DNA of 64,000 bases from Cytospora piceicola. Lineage: Eukaryota; Ascomycota; Sordariomycetes; Diaporthales; Cytosporaceae. Made by a program: the position numbers and the translations under genes. The notes under the pieces are model-generated. The model was not told the origin of the DNA and did not search any database. It saw only the letters and a program-made list of their open reading frames with translations. Where the stretch lies: contig JALQBC010000026.1 of NCBI GenBank assembly GCA_023375675.1, forward strand, positions 496,001 through 560,000, given 5' to 3'. Positions 48,241 through 63,419 of the stretch are shown here, piece after piece; position 1 is the first letter of the stretch; each line of letters opens with the position of its first letter.

Positions 48241-48620
48241 TATATAATAAACTTTTTCCTTAACAGACGTTTATTACTATATCGACTAATAATAAGCTAA
48301 ACGTAAAAAGTAATAGTAACTTAAGAAATAAGTAACTTTAAGGTAAATTAACTTTCTTTTAAAGAATATATCGATATAAAGTAAATAGTATACGGTATTT
48401 AAAGAGAAGTAGCTAAATAAATTACTCTTTAATTTACTTTAAAGATATTTAAGAAACGACGCCTTTATTATACTATATTCGATAGTTAATAATAAACTGT
48501 TTTTAACTATAAAAGCTTTAGTTAATATAAAAGCAGGCAGATATATATTTATAGGTTTAAAGTTAATACGATAAGTAAAAGAATTACTTTAACCTTAACA
48601 GATTATAAGATTTAACCTAT

Positions 48621-48920
48621 TATTATAAAAGCGAGTAACTCTTATAAAGGACTAAAAGCTACCGGCCTTATTACGTTAAGGTTAATTAAGAGTAAGCTCG
48701 AAGGCTTATACTCTTAAATAACCGTCGGCTATAGAAATAAAAGTAAAGAAACGAAAGGGATAATATTTAAGTCTAATTACGTCGGGATAAGTATAAACAG
48801 TAAAACTTCGTTATATATTATTCTTATCTAAGTAAAAAGAGTAATTAGAATAAGCGTTCGAAATACCTTTTAAAAAATACCGACGTAGAGTTAGTAGGTT
48901 TAATATTATTAGCTACTACG
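48621..48920. repeat. 300-bp terminal direct repeat, left copy
   Basis: It runs from TATTATAAAAGCGAGTAAC to AGCTACTACG and matches 60,499-60,798 over its full length with transition differences. The shared central text includes ACCGTCGGCTATAGAAATAA and AATTACGTCGGGATAAGTAT. Confidence 0.9.
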
Positions 48921-51900
48921 TTAAGCCTCTTTTAACGGTTTAAAAACTTAAACCGTTAAATATCCTCTTTTTAAGTAACTTTAAAATATAAAGGAAATAT
49001 AAAATTATTACGAAAACTTTAAATAAAAAACGATTAACTTTAACTTAAGCTTCGATAAAATTATATTTTAAACTTACTTTATTACTTAGTTTATCTTCTT
49101 CTTTTATATAAAAACTACTAGATAATTAACCTTAATTTTAACGTATATTGTTTATTTACTTAATATACCTTTTTTACTACTTTTTTACCTTTATATTATA
49201 CTAATCGATATAAGCTTATTAGGTATAGTATACCTTTATTACTTTAATATACTAGAATTAATATTAACTATTATTTACAGTTAAAAAGTATTTAATATTT
49301 ATAATTAAAACCTTTCCTTTACTATAAATATCTTATAAAGGAAAACCTAAATATATTAAAATCTTTAAATTTACTATAATACGATTACGAAATATATATT
49401 GTTTAGCGACTTAAAGTTAAAATTAATTAAAACTAAAAAAAACCGAGATAATATTCTAGTTTTTTTATTCTTTAAGTTCCGGGTTACCTTAACTATTTAA
49501 AGATTAATAAATAATTACTACTAAAGAAAATCGTAATATCTTTATAATAATACCTAGCTTAAATAAGATCGGTATATAGAATTAAAGGCTAAGGTAATGT
49601 TAATTATTAAAAAAAAGATCTTAAAAAGCACTTCCTTTTTCGATACTTAATAGAATAAAGTATAAAGATATCGATTTAAAAAGCTTAAAAAATAATCGTT
49701 TAAAATAATAGCTTACTATAATTAATATAATAGTCCGACTTACTTTATATATTAATCGGCTAAAAAAAGAGTTTATATTACTATAAAGTTCTTTAAGTCT
49801 ATCTTTATTAAAGATAATTATATTACTTTTATAATATTTAATAAAAGAACTATTTAAATAGTATTACTTAACGTTTTTTTAAAATACTATGTTTTAAAAT
49901 ATAATTATTAGCGTTTTTAGTTAACGTATATAACTTAGTTTATATCTAAGCTCTCGGTAGTATATTTCTATATAAATCTTTAAAATAACGTTAAATTTAT
50001 TTTCTATTAGTAAGTAAATAATATATCTTATAGCTATTTAGTTTATATATTTAATATAATTACTTTAGTTAATAAATTCTTTATACTTTAAAATCTTTAT
50101 TTAAAAGGTTTTTATAACTATAAAGCTATTATAGCTACTATTTTTAAAACGAAAGTAAGTAATATAAAAAGTTTTAAAAAGCTTAATCGAAATAAAAAAA
50201 CGTAAGCTACTATTCTTAATTATATTTTAAAAAAAGTTTATAATAAGTTCTTAAATATTAATATTTTTTATTATAATAACTTATTAGTTAGTATTAACGA
50301 TATAAGCTTTTTAGTAAAATTAGTTATATTAAAGAAAATACTTTTATTTACTTTTAATATTATTAACTACTTAGAAAATAAGCTGCTTTTTAATAAAGTT
50401 TAAATCTTAACTACTAGTATTTAGCTTAAGTAGGTTATTCGGATCTTTTACTTTAAGTTATAAATTATTAATTTAAATCTTCTTTTAAAAGTATTAAGCG
50501 AAATAACGTATTTCTGTTAATATAAAAAGGAATTTTAGTTCTTTCTTTTTTTAAAAATATCTTTTTAAATTATAAAGGCTAAGAAAATACTTATAAAGAT
50601 TAAATTTAAAAATAAAATACTAATAAGATATATAAAAAGAAAGTCTTAAGAAGTATTATTTAACTAATCTTTTAGCTATTTAGTTACTTATATTTAAAGC
50701 TTTAAAAAAAAAAGGTCTATTTAAAACTATTTCTTATATATAAAAAAGAAGAACTATATTCTAAAAAGTATAAGCCTAGCTTTTTATATTTAAGTTAATA
50801 AAGTTAATAAAGCTAATAGTAAATAGCTTTTTATTTATAACTGCTTTTACGTCGGTTATATTCTTAATATACCGAAAAAAACTTATCTTTATTTAAAATA
50901 AATTCGTATATTAAAGTTAATAAAGAAAATAGTAAATATATATAAAAGAACTTTTTAAAAGATAAGTAAATAAATATATATAAGATTTTAAAAGTAAGCG
51001 TTAGTAGTAGAAAGAAAAGAAGATAAAATTTCGTTATAATAAATAAAAGTAAGGTTTTTATAAATATTAAAGTTAACTAAATAGCTTTCTTTTAACGTAA
51101 AAATAAGTAGTCGGTAATAAAAAGCGTATTATTAAAAAAATTTACTTTAAGTAAATAAATTAACTAAGTAATTATATTATCTTTTAGTTTTTTATAAAAG
51201 TAAATACTTTCTGTTAATAACTTAAAAAATAGTTTTATTTACTATTTATTATTTAAATATAGTAAATTAAATAAAAACTTTTATTAGCTTAAAACGTTCT
51301 TTCTTTCTTTATTATAATAAAAAGGTATATAGTTATAAGTAAATTAGTTAAGTTATTTACTTTTACTTTTTACTTAAACTTAAATACTTTTATTTTTAAT
51401 TTAATCTTTTTAATCTTCTTTTAACCTTAACTTTAAACTACTTTTTTCTTTAACTAACTTTTCTTTTCTTATACCTACTTTACTATTATATTTCTTTTAT
51501 ATATTTAAAATATCTTCTTTTTTTACTAATATTAACCGATCTTTAAAAACGTAAGCTTTTCTTAAATAGCTTTTTTAAATTTACTTTTACACTTTTATTT
51601 AGCTTTATATTAAAGATAATACTGTTTAGTAACTCTTTATTTTTAAAAGTTTTAAAAGTATAAAAAATAACTTTAATAATTTTAATAAAACTCGAAATAA
51701 CGTTTTTAATTATATTACCTTTTTTAAGTATAAAAGTAAACTTAGTTAATACTATTATTAATAGGTAATTAAAGATATTACTATATTTATTACTTTTATT
51801 AACCGGCTTACTTCTTACTTTAATAACTTTATTAAAACTAATAAACGTAATTATTAGCCTTTTATAGTTTATCTTACTAATAAACTTTTATTTAAAAGAT

Positions 51901-54900
51901 ATATTAAGTAAATTAAAACTTAAGTAGTAAAGTAATAAGCTATAGTAATTAAGTTTTTTAGTTATTAAAATCGAAATACTTATAACTATTATATTAAAGT
52001 TTTCGATACTTTTTATATAAAGTATAAAAATAAAGATAAAGATTTAATTCGATTATATATTAACTATCCTTTCTTTAAGTATTTTTCTTACTTTAATATT
52101 TACTTTAAAGCTTATATTAATTATATTTTTAAAGTTATTACTATTAATTATAACTTTAATTAAGTAAACTTAATTAATTAATTTAATAGTAAAGTATATA
52201 AAATTATTTAATATAATTTAGCTATAGCTTAATTATCTTTTATAAATCTTAAAAAACGTAAAATTAAAAACGAAATAGTTATACTAGTTAATATTACTAA
52301 AAAGAAATAATTTTATTATAAATAATAACTTATAATATTAACGGCTATTTAAAGAAAACCGGATTTATAAAAGAAATAAAAAAATAAAGTTAATTATAAA
52401 GGTATAAATCTAGCAGATAAATAAGTAAATAAACTTTTATATAAAAAGTAAATAAAATTTTTAATATTAAAATTAATACTTTTTCTTAAAAACTAAACAT
52501 TAAAACTATAAACAGCCTTCTTTTTTTTAATAGCTATACTTATAATATAAGGCTACTTAAATAAACGTAATATAAATAAAATAAAAACTAAAAGAAATAA
52601 AATAAAAATAAAAGAAAATTAAAAGTAATAAAAGAATAGTAGTAAAACAGAATATTAATAGTAAAAAACTATATTTAAATAATCTTATAATAAACTAATA
52701 ATAGTTTAAAAACGGTAAATAAATTAATTAAATATCTTTAAATAATAAAAACTAAAAAGAAAAAAGAAAAAGATAAGAATTAATAATATTAAAAAGATAA
52801 AAGTTTATAATAAACATTTTATAAAAAAGATATAAAGAAATTATTATCTTTAATTTAATGTATTAAAATTTAAATAAACTAATTATTTTACTTAACTTTT
52901 TTTTACTTAAATATCTTTTTTATTATTATTTAAGTTTAAAGTTAAAAATTAAAAATTATTACTTTATTTAAATTATTAAAGTTATTTAAATTATTTTCCT
53001 TTTTTATATTAAAAACTATAAAGATTAAAATCTTTAAAAAACTTTAAAATTAATTAAAGCTAAGTAAAATAAAGATATTAAGTTTTAAAACTTAAAATAT
53101 ATCGGTTATAAGTACTTTATTTTAATAAACTTTTAAAGGTTTTTCGATAGCTTTATAAATAAAAGGTAAGAAAACCGATAAAAGCTTATTATTTAAAAAA
53201 AGAACTTATTTATCTTTACTTTAATTTTATAATATTAAAGTCTTTAGTTTTTAAAAACCTTAAGTATTTTAAATAAACTTTTTAATATTTTTAATAAAGA
53301 ATATACTTTTAAAAAGAATCTTATTAATTATATAAAGTTAATAAACGTATTTAAATAAAACTTAATTAATAATAAATAGTCTTTTTTAATAGTAAGTAAT
53401 CTTAATAGTTTTTAAATAAGATATTTTCTTTATATAATTATAAACTAAAACTATATTACCTTTTTAAAGCTAGCTTTCTTTAATTAAACTTTAAAAGTTT
53501 ACTTTATCGGCTACTTTCTATTAGTATATTATTATAGTTTTAATAGTAGTTTAAATATTTACTTTTTAGTTAACTATAAATTAAATCTTTACTTTAAAGG
53601 CTTTTTAACTATTTTAATTAAGCTTTTATAAAGTAATCTTTTATATAAGAATTTCGGTTTTTAAAAGAATTAATAATTTTTATTTAAAAATAAAGTAAAA
53701 AAGTATAAAACTATAAAAACAATAAATTAAAGTATAATTAATAATAATTATAATTTTAAAGTATTATTATTATAATATCTACTTATTTACTATTTTAATT
53801 AAAATATTAATAATAAAATAATATCCTTTTTTAATAATTCTTTAAACTAGAGAATTATATAGTAAAACTTAAATAAAAAGAATATTAAGTTATTTAATAG
53901 TAGCTTTAAACTTTCTTTTATTCTTTAGTTCTCTGTTAATATTAATAATTAATAAATACTTATAAGTAAAAATAATATCTTTTTAAAAAAACCTTTTTAT
54001 TATCGGTAAATCTAATTTCTTTATTAGTTTAATAATTATATATCTTATTAAATTATATTTAGCTTTAATAAAAAATTAATAGTTTTAATTATTAAATATA
54101 TATTAAATATTAACTTTAATTTTCTTAAATAGTTATTTAAAGACTATAAAATAAATACCTTTACTTTAAAGTTTTAAATTATACTTATTATACTTAAAAT
54201 AAATTTAAATAGCTTTAGTAATATTTAACTAAAATCGTTTTTAAAAGTATAGTCTTTTAAGCTTAATAAATATTATAATATAGCTTTTATATTTAAATTT
54301 CTTATAATAATCTTAAAGAATTTTCTATTAAAAGTCGAAATTATTAATAATATATTAATATAAAAGCTTTTTTTCTTTTTATTTTTAAAAGGTATAATTA
54401 ATTACTTAATATTTTAACACTTTATTTTTAAATTATTTAATAACTTATCTTTATATCCTTTAAAGAATAATATTAATAGTAAAAAACTTTATATATTATA
54501 AAGATTTATTAAACTAAATTAACTTTAAGTTTAAAATCTCTTTTATTAATATTATATTAATTTAAATATTATATTAGTTATTAAAGTCTTTTTTTAAATC
54601 TTTAGTTAAGGTTTTAAAAATTAATAGTTAAAAAAGTATATTAGTAATAAGATTTTTCGTTTTAAAAATATACTTAATAATAATATTAAAAATCTTAATA
54701 ATAGCGATTTAATAACTTATTAAAACGTTTAAAATATTTAATATCTTTTTATTAATTTAATTAATAAAAACTTAAGTATTTATCTTTAAAATAAAATAAT
54801 ATTTAAAAAGATATTAATAAAGTTATCGAAAAGTATAAAAGACTACTTAATATTCTTTCTTTATAATATTATACTTTTATTTAGTTTAAGTTTAAAAACT

Positions 54901-57900
54901 ACTTTTAAAGTAAGCTAGTTTTTAATAACCTTTAACCTTTTATATTAAAGTAGCTTTTTATTTAACTAAACTAATATTAATTATTAAAATAATAACTTTA
55001 ATATTAAATAAATAATTAATCTTGATAATAACCGGTTTATTAATTAATATATTAATTAACTTTTTTATAATAATCTGTTAAACTTTTTCTTATTAAAATA
55101 AAACGTTTTTTTTTATTAAGTTATAAAGTAATTAAGTAATAATAATAAAGTTTTAAATTTAATAGTTATAATAAATAACTATTCTTAAAAATAATTAAAA
55201 GTTTTTAAAATTATTATAAACTATTTAGCTTTTAACTTTTTAAATCTTCTTTAGTTAAAAAAAACGCTTAATTAATTTATATATATAACCGATAATATTT
55301 ACTTACTTTTAATACTATTTAAATTTAATACTTAAAATTATTACCTTTATTAGCTTAGTATTAAAAAAGACTTAATTAAAGTTATAAATATATTTTATAA
55401 TATAATAATAAATATTTAAAAGCTTTTTTAATATTTTATTTAAATAAGTTAACTTTAAACCTTTAATAATAATATTATTAAAAAAAGCTTAATAAATATA
55501 AAAAATTAAGTTATATAATAATTAAACTATAATCTTTATAAATTAAGTAATAAAGTTTATTACTTTTATTAATAAAGTATATATTTAGAAAAGACTTAAA
55601 AAAAAAGTAAAAGTTATTATATTTTAATTATTTAAATAAAGCTTAATTTAATTATATTTTAAAAAAAAAGTTAAAAAAAAATAAAATCTTATATATTATA
55701 AACTTTTTAAAGAATTAATTAGCTGTTAATAGTATAAAAGCGTCTTTAATTATAAATATATTATACTTTTAAATATTATTAATAAAATAAAAGCTATTAT
55801 TCTTTTTTTAAATTAAAAACTAATAATTATAATATAAACTATAATTATTTTTAATAATTTATTTTTTTAAATATTTTTTAAATAACTTTAAGGTTTTTAA
55901 CTTAAAAATCTAAAAGATTAAAATATTCTTTAATTAAAAGATATTATAAAAAATAGTTTAAATAACTTAAAAAAAAGTAACTTTTTTAATAATTTCTTTA
56001 ATTTTAAACTAATCTTATATTAAACTTTTTTCTTAATTAATTAATATATATTAGAATATCTTTATTTTAATTTAATTAAAATTATTATAATTAATTTTTA
56101 ATATTTTCTTTTATCTTTTTTTTATTAATCGGCTTTTAAGCTTAATATTTAAAAACTTTAACTAAATTTAAAAGTTATATTTATTAAATAGTAACTTAAC
56201 TTAATTAGCTTTAACTACTTTAACTTTCTTTACTTTTTATATTAAATGTTCTTTTAAAATAAAGCTATTTAGTTTTAAATTATTAACTAGCTTAACTTTA
56301 AAAGTAACTTTTTTATAAAATATATTAACTATTTTTACTATCTTTTTAATAACTTAATATAATTATTTATATAAAAAAAAGCAGATTAAAACCTTTTTTT
56401 TTATAGTTTTTTAGTTTATTACTTATATTAACTATAAAAGTAATAGTAGTTTTCTTTTTATTAAATAAAAAGGTATACTTTTATAAGTTTTATTTTAACT
56501 ACTTTAAATACTATTAAAATAAATATAAGTATATCTTTATTAAATAAAGAAAAAACAGAAATATTACTTAGTTTAAGTTAATTAAAAACTTAAATAAAGA
56601 CGTTTTTATTACTAATAACGCTATACTTTTTAAAAGTATAACTATTAAGCTTTAGTTTTTTTTAAGCTTATTTTTTAAATAAGAATTAACTTAAATAAAA
56701 GTTTTAAGCTTACCTTTTACTATAATAACTAATTTAATATTATTAAAATAAAAATTAACTTTAAGTAAATTATTAAGTAAATATTTAAAAGTAAGCTTTA
56801 TTTAAAAGATAAATAGTATTTTAAAAAGAATATTATAGTTTAACTTTATAATTTAGTTTTTTATTATATAAAAGATAACTTATTTATAATAACCTTTAAT
56901 TTAAATTAAAGTTTTAAAAACGCTTAAAAAGTTAATCTTTCTTTTATTATATACTTAAAAACTAATATCGGTTTAAATAACCGAAAGTTTATATTTATTA
57001 TAAATACTTATTTTTAAAAAGTTAAGTTTAGCTTTAATATTAAGTATTAATAGCTAAGTATTACTACTTTTAAATTTAATTTAAATAATAAAATAATAAA
57101 CTAAAATAATACTTTTTTAAAGTCTTTTAATATAAATATCTACATTAATAACTTTTTAACGAAAATATACTTTAATTATATTAATTTAAGTATTAAAAAC
57201 TTTTTAGTTTTTAAAAAAAAAAACTTAATTAAATTAAAACTAAGCTAGCTTTATTATAAAGACTTATCTTTTTATTAAACTACTATTATATTTAAAGCTT
57301 TAAGTTAATTATTTACTTTATTATTTAAATTTTAGCTTTTTTTATAATTAAAATAAATAATCTTTATTTTACTATTTTAAAATATTTAAATATAATAAAT
57401 AATATTATCTTTAAAGTTAAAGTATATTTAAAGGATTTTATTTTAAGTATATCTTTTAAAAGTATAAAAAAACTAATTAACTAATATTTTTTTAAAGTTT
57501 AAAATAACGTTTTATACTTTTATTTATAAGTTTTTTTTTAAAGGTAACTAATTAATATTATTCTTTTTAGTTTTCTTTTTAACTTAATTTTTAAATATTA
57601 AAATACTTTAAATAGCGGTTTTTAAAACTTTATTTTTAACTTAAGTAGTTTTTTACCTTTTAATAGTATTATTATTAACTTAAGCTTAATTATTAATATT
57701 AAAAACTTTTCTTTACTTTTTAATATTAAAAATCGTTATTAAAAAGGTAGTAATAGTTAGCTTTTTAAATAGTATATATTTAAAAGATATATTTAAAATA
57801 CTACTTTAATTAATAATTACTTAAATTAATTTAATATTTATATTATTACTATTAAAGTTATTTATAAGATTATAAAGTAATTTATTAATAATATACTTAA

Positions 57901-60498
57901 AATTACTTTAAAATTAAAGTTTATATTTAATTAAAATTCTATACTTTTTAACTATAAGTATTTAGTTTTAATTATTTTAAGCTTAAAGCTTTAAAATTAT
58001 TAAAATTATTTAAAAAGCTTTTATTCTTTTTTTATTATAATACTAGCTAATTAAGTTTACTTAAACTAGCTCTTTTTTACTTTTAAAAACTTTGTTTTTT
58101 ATTTTAATTACTTAAAGTATTTATTTTAAATTTAAATAAAAGAGAATACTTTTTCTTTTTAGCTTTTTAAGTAAAAAGTATTAATTAATATTATAGTTAT
58201 TCTGTTTATATTTATAGTAGAGTTTTTTAGTCTTATTTTTCTTAAACTAGTTAACTTTTACTTTATAATAATAAACGTAAGTAATAAAGTCTTACTTATT
58301 AATATATTCTCTATTAACTATATATTTAATAATATTATTAAAACTAGTTAAAAAGATAGAATTTTAAATTTAGTTTTTTAATAAAATACTTTTAAATAAC
58401 TAATAATAATTATATTATTAAGCTTTAACTTTTTTGTATACTTAGTTTTAAATATTATTAATATTTTATTAAAAATAAAAGTTTTTTTAATTAATTTTCT
58501 TTTAAAAGTTTATATTATTAATCTTTAAGTTATTTAGTTATTTAAAAAGATCTTTATATTAATTATTAAATATAATTAAGAAATTAATATTAACTTATAA
58601 GTTTAAGTTTTATTTATTAAAGATTTTAAAAACTATAGTTTAAATATAGAATTAAGTAGTTTTATTTTAAAAAGTAAGATCTTTAAAAAAAAAGCTAGTA
58701 TAAAATCCGGTTAATAAGTTTATAAAATTACTATTAAAAAGATAAGATTTTATCTTTTCCGGTTATTATAAATATTACGTTTAAATATCTTTTTATTACG
58801 TTCTTTTTTATATTAAATAATTAAATAAAGCTTTAAAAGATTATTTATTAAATAAGATTAAAATTAGCTTTTTAAAAAATTTTCTATAACTTTAAGCTTA
58901 ATATATAACCTTTTAATTTAAAAAGTAAAGAGTTTATTTTAAAACTTTATTTAAGTTTAATAATTTTATTTCTTAGCCTTTATAAAAAGTTAATTATACT
59001 ATAAAATAATAAAGCAAAATAACTTTAAAGAGTTAATAATATAAATAAAGATAAAAGCTCTTTTTTTTTAATTTAAAGTATAAAGCTATTAGCGATTATA
59101 GCGTTTATACGCTTACTTTAATCGTTTTTTTTAATTAGCTTAAGTTTAAACGTTTAATATTTATATTATAAAGTTTATTACTATCTTTAGTTTTATAACT
59201 ATTATCTTTAAGATCTTTAAAGTATATTAATTAGAAATCTTTAAAATTAAACGAATAATATTATAACGTTTAAAGTAGTCGGTAATATTAATACTATTAA
59301 AAGGTTTAAAACTAAAAGCTTAAATCTTTTCGACTAGTAAAATACTAATAAATAAGCTTAAGTATTATATTAATAAAAAAGCTAAAAAGGAATACGTCGG
59401 TATTTAAGGTTAATTAAAAAATATAAAAGCCTTATTAATATTCTCTTTTAAAAAAGTAAAAAAAGTTAGTTAATCTTTTATCGATATCTTTTTTCTTTAT
59501 CTTTTATTCGAATAATTTAGTTTCTCTTATTCTTTTCTTTTTAACGTTTTTTTCAGTTTATCTTTAATCTTTATCTTTTTATTAATTACTTAATTAAACC
59601 TGTCGATATAATTAACTTTACTATATAATATTAAATTAATATTTAAAATAAATAAAAGTATTTAATATATTATAACTATAAACTTAAAGAAAATAAATAA
59701 AATAAAAGAATATATTAAACTTTTTTTTCTATTAGTAAAATATTAAATAAAACTTAAAAATATTTAATTAATCTTAAGTTTACCGGAAAAGGTATTTAAT
59801 ATAAGTTTAAAATAATAATAATAAAGATAAATAAACGTTAGTTACCTTAATATTTATCGAAATAAGAAAAACACTTTAAATAAAATATTTTAAGAAATAA
59901 AATATAAAACAGATTTAATTAATACTATTACTAAACAGTATAACTATTATAATAATCCTTTTCCTTTTTAAGCTTTTTAAAAAACCTGTCTTTCTTATTA
60001 ATTAACTATTTAGCTATTTATATGTAATATTTTCTAAGTTTTTTAAAAAGAAAATAGCTTAAAACTTAAATTTTTAATTTAATTAACACGATACTAATAA
60101 ACTATAAAGTTATATTCGACTATAAAAACTTGCTTTTCTTTTATATTTCTTTATTTTAAATAAATATTCGGTTTAATAATAGATAAAAAAACCTTTTTTT
60201 TCGTAAGCTTATTTCTATAACGTTATCGATCTATTATATATTATAATAAAAATAGAATTAATCGGTAAAATTCAGTATTAAACGTTATAGTTTAAGTATT
60301 TACTTTGTTTTCTTTAGTTTATACCTTTAATATCTAGCAGTTATAAACCTCGGTTCCGGTAAATCTTATACTTAAACGGCTTAAAAGTATATAGTTTTAA
60401 ACGTCGATATATTTCTTAAAATATTTTTAGTTTAATTAAATTAAAGAATTTAAAAAAGCCGAAAAAACCTATATTCGATTTATAAGGTAAATACTAAA
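48921..60498. other. Interior of the nested insertion, no recognisable gene
   Basis: 11.6 kb with even less CpG than the rest of the RIP-mutated DNA and no ORF of note in any frame. Slightly more CpG-rich patches occur at 48.9-49.0, 59.1-59.4 and 60.2-60.5 kb. A GGTTCCGGTAAATC patch at 60,352-60,367 is among the least mutated. I see no convincing protein motif. Confidence 0.6.
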
Positions 60499-60798
60499 TA
60501 TTATAAAGGCGAGTAACGTTTATAAAAAACTAAAAGCTACCGGCTTTACTACGTTAAAGTTAATTAAAAGTAAGCTTAAAAGCCTATACTTTCGAAAGAC
60601 CGTCGGCTATAGAAATAAAGGTAAAGAAACGAAAAGGATAATATTTAAGTTTAATTACGTCGGGATAAGTATAGGTAGTAAAACTTCGTTATATATTATT
60701 CTTATCTAAATAAAAAGAGTAATTAAAATAAGCGCTTAAAATACTTTTTAAAAGACACCGACGTAAGGTTAGTAGGTTTAGTACTACTAGCTACTACA
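60499..60798. repeat. 300-bp terminal direct repeat, right copy
   Basis: It starts TATTATAAAGGCGAGTAACG and ends GCTACTACA. It has exactly the same length as the left copy. Confidence 0.9.
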
Positions 60799-60819
60799 TT
60801 ACTATAAATAATTAAAGGA

Positions 60820-61930
60820 TATAATAGTAAATCTACTTAAGTATTAAATATAGCTTTAGTTACCGCTTTAAAAATATACGGTAAAATAGAACTAAGTCTT
60901 CTCTTTCTTATACTTAATATAAAATATAATATTATTTTTAATAAAAAATAGTTCGAATACTATAATATTATAATCGACTATATAAGTAAATACCTATATT
61001 ATCCGAAAGAATAAACGCCGAGCTATAACTTTATAAATATCTTTATAAACGATAATATATATTAAATATATAACTTAAAATAAGATAAAAAAGTCTGATA
61101 ATAAAAGCAGCTTATAAACTATAATAATAAACGCCGATAATAATAGAAAGAAGTAGAAGATAAAAACCCTCGGTATTACGTAATACAATAACTTATCGAA
61201 TAATATATTAAAAAACTAAAAAACGTTATAACAGACGACTTTTAGCTTATACTAAAAGCTAAAACTTTAATAGAAGTAGTTCTTATTTAACTACTAATAC
61301 TTAAGATATAATATCCGTTTATATTACGCTTTCCGGCTTATACTTCCGTTTCTATATAGTTCTGTTTATCGTAAAATAAAGGTCTAAAGATTATAAACCG
61401 GGAGTTATATAACTCTAACTTATATAAGTTTAAATAAACCCCTTTATCCTTACCTTTACGTCGTTAAAAAAAACCCTTTAAGAATATAGTACGATATACG
61501 CGGTATATATACCTTAAAAAAGGACGGAATTAAATAGTATAAGTACCGGATCGACGTATATATAGTAAATATACTATTTTTTACTAAAACTATTAGCTAA
61601 TTAGAAGACTTAATTAGTTTTATAAACCTATACAAAATCGAGAAATTAATTATAAATAAACGAAAAGAATAATATAAAAAGATATTATTATATAATAAAA
61701 AGGAACTCTACTAAAAAGTATTAAAAATAGTACTGCTTAAGTATTACTACCTACTTAATAGCTAAAGTAAATATAAGTCTAATATATTAACTTCTTACCG
61801 ATATATTAATTATTATATCTATTTAAAGAAAAGAATAAAACCTAAAGATTTTAAATACTTTTTACTATATAAGATATTAGTAAAAAAGCTTAAAGTATAC
61901 CGAGAATATATTACTAAAAGTCTTTAAAAA
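60820..61930 (+). pseudogene. Protease-to-RT linker region relic of the split gypsy element
   Basis: Plus-strand read-through resumes after the nested insertion. It gives protein-like text such as NKKQFEYYNIIIDYISKYLYY near 60,940-61,010 and a Lys/Gln-rich part near 61,100-61,150. It leads directly into the RT relic. No protease DSG motif is identifiable with confidence. Confidence 0.5.
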
Positions 61931-62520
61931 GGCTTTATTAAAAGTAGTACAGCTTTATAGGTATTATTAGTGCTTTTCTCTTATAAAGCCGACAGAAAGC
62001 TACGATTTTACGTTAATTATCGAAAACTAAACGTTATTACTAAGTAAAACTAATACTTACTACTTTTAATTAAAAAAACACTTACTCGGATCTTAAAAGC
62101 AAAGATTTTTATAAAAATTAATATTAAATAAGCCTTTTATAAGATCAGAATAACTCGACCGGAAAATAAAAAGCTAATAACCTTTTAGGTATATTATAGC
62201 TTATATAAATATAAAGTAATAATATTTAGTTTAACTAATAAACTAGCTATATTTTAAAGGTTTATTAATAACTAGCTTTAAAAATATCTTAATAAGTATA
62301 TTTATATATATATCGATAATATTTTAATCTACTTTAATTCGTTAGAAAAACATTATAAATATATATAATAAGTACTCGAAAAGCTTTATACAGCCGGACT
62401 TTACGTTAATCTTAAAAAGTATAAGTTCTATATAATTAAAACTAAATACCTTAAGTTTATTATTAAAACTAATAGTATAGCTATAAACCTTAAAAAGATC
62501 TTAATAGTTTAAAATTAAAA
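61930..62520 (+). pseudogene. Reverse transcriptase relic of the split gypsy element
   Basis: The order of RT blocks is clear: KGFIKSSTAL, KADRKLRFYVNYRKLNVITK, AKIFIKINI, IFSLTNKLA, then the catalytic box YIDNILIYF (YIDN at 62,309-62,320), and YLKFII. In YxDD the second Asp is now Asn, and in the DYRKLN and KIDI blocks Asp is Asn. All are GAY-to-AAY changes. Confidence 0.9.
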
Positions 62521-62789
62521 AGTACTAACTACTATTAAAAAGGTATAATCCTTTTTAAGATTTTATAACTTTTATTAGAAATTTATCTTCGAATATAGTT
62601 AGTTAATAAAGCTGTTAATAGTACTAACGTATAAAAACGTAGCTTAAATATAAAGTAAAACAGAGAGAAGCGCCTTTTAGTTATTAAAGAACGTACTAAT
62701 CTATATACTATTACTTTAATACTATTACCTTAATAAAGAAATAAAGGTAAAGATAAACGTATCTAATAGTATACTTAGCAACGTTCTGT

Positions 62790-63120
62790 CTTAAATTATT
62801 AAAGATAATACTTAATACTTTATTACGTTTTACTTTAAAATATTATATAAACCTATATTAAATTACCTTATTTATAATAAAGAATTAATAGCTATAGTCC
62901 GGGCCTTAAAAGTATAGTATATAAAGCTTATTAGTTAATAGAAACCTTAACTATTTACTATTATTATAAATTATAAAGCTTTAAAGTACTTTATAACTAA
63001 ACGTTTATTAAATTAGCACTAAGCTAATTAAGCTATAACTCTCTTTTAATACTACTATATAATTACTTATTATTTAAGTTTTAATAACACAATTACCGAC
63101 TTTCTTTTATATAAGGCTAC
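62790..63120 (+). pseudogene. RNase H relic of the split gypsy element
   Basis: YNKELIAIVRALKV (62,875-62,920) corresponds to the YDKELLAIVRAFK block of gypsy RNase H. TIIINYKALKYFI follows (about 62,955-62,995), matching TDHKALEYF with Asp and His codons changed. Confidence 0.8.
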
Positions 63121-63419
63121 CGAGTTAAAAACCTTTAAAGTAAAGTAAGAAGTCGAACAAGAAATAGCTATTTTCCGATATATAAACTGTAATCTTATAA
63201 ACGTAGCTATTTTTATAGCCGAGCCGTTTATTATTAACTCTTTCGAAGTATTTAACTTATATATATTAAAAGAGTATAATAAAGTACTACCCTTATTAAG
63301 AGTACTACTAGCCGAAGTAATATTAAAAGTAAACCGACTAAATATAAATTTAAAGATATATTACTAAAAAGCTTAAGATAACGCTCTTTATTAGTTATTC
63401 CTATAGAACTATATACTAT

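Larger units (their letters stand above)
48617..60802. mobile_element. Nested LTR-type insertion of 12.2 kb
   Basis: Two 300-bp direct repeats bound 11.6 kb of extremely AT-rich DNA. Flanking 4-mers CTAT (48,617-48,620) and TTAC (60,799-60,802) agree if each lost one C to T, so a 4-bp target duplication of CTAC is possible. The interior is larger than usual for an LTR element and I could not place RT or integrase in it. It may be a long non-autonomous element, or one that holds further insertions. Orientation is uncertain. Confidence 0.7.

Noticed and set aside
49000..60400. Attempts to find a YxDD box in the nested insertion on both strands
   Set aside because: Only partial AAT-AAT-ATT matches were found, which are common in such AT-rich DNA and lacked flanking RT blocks.
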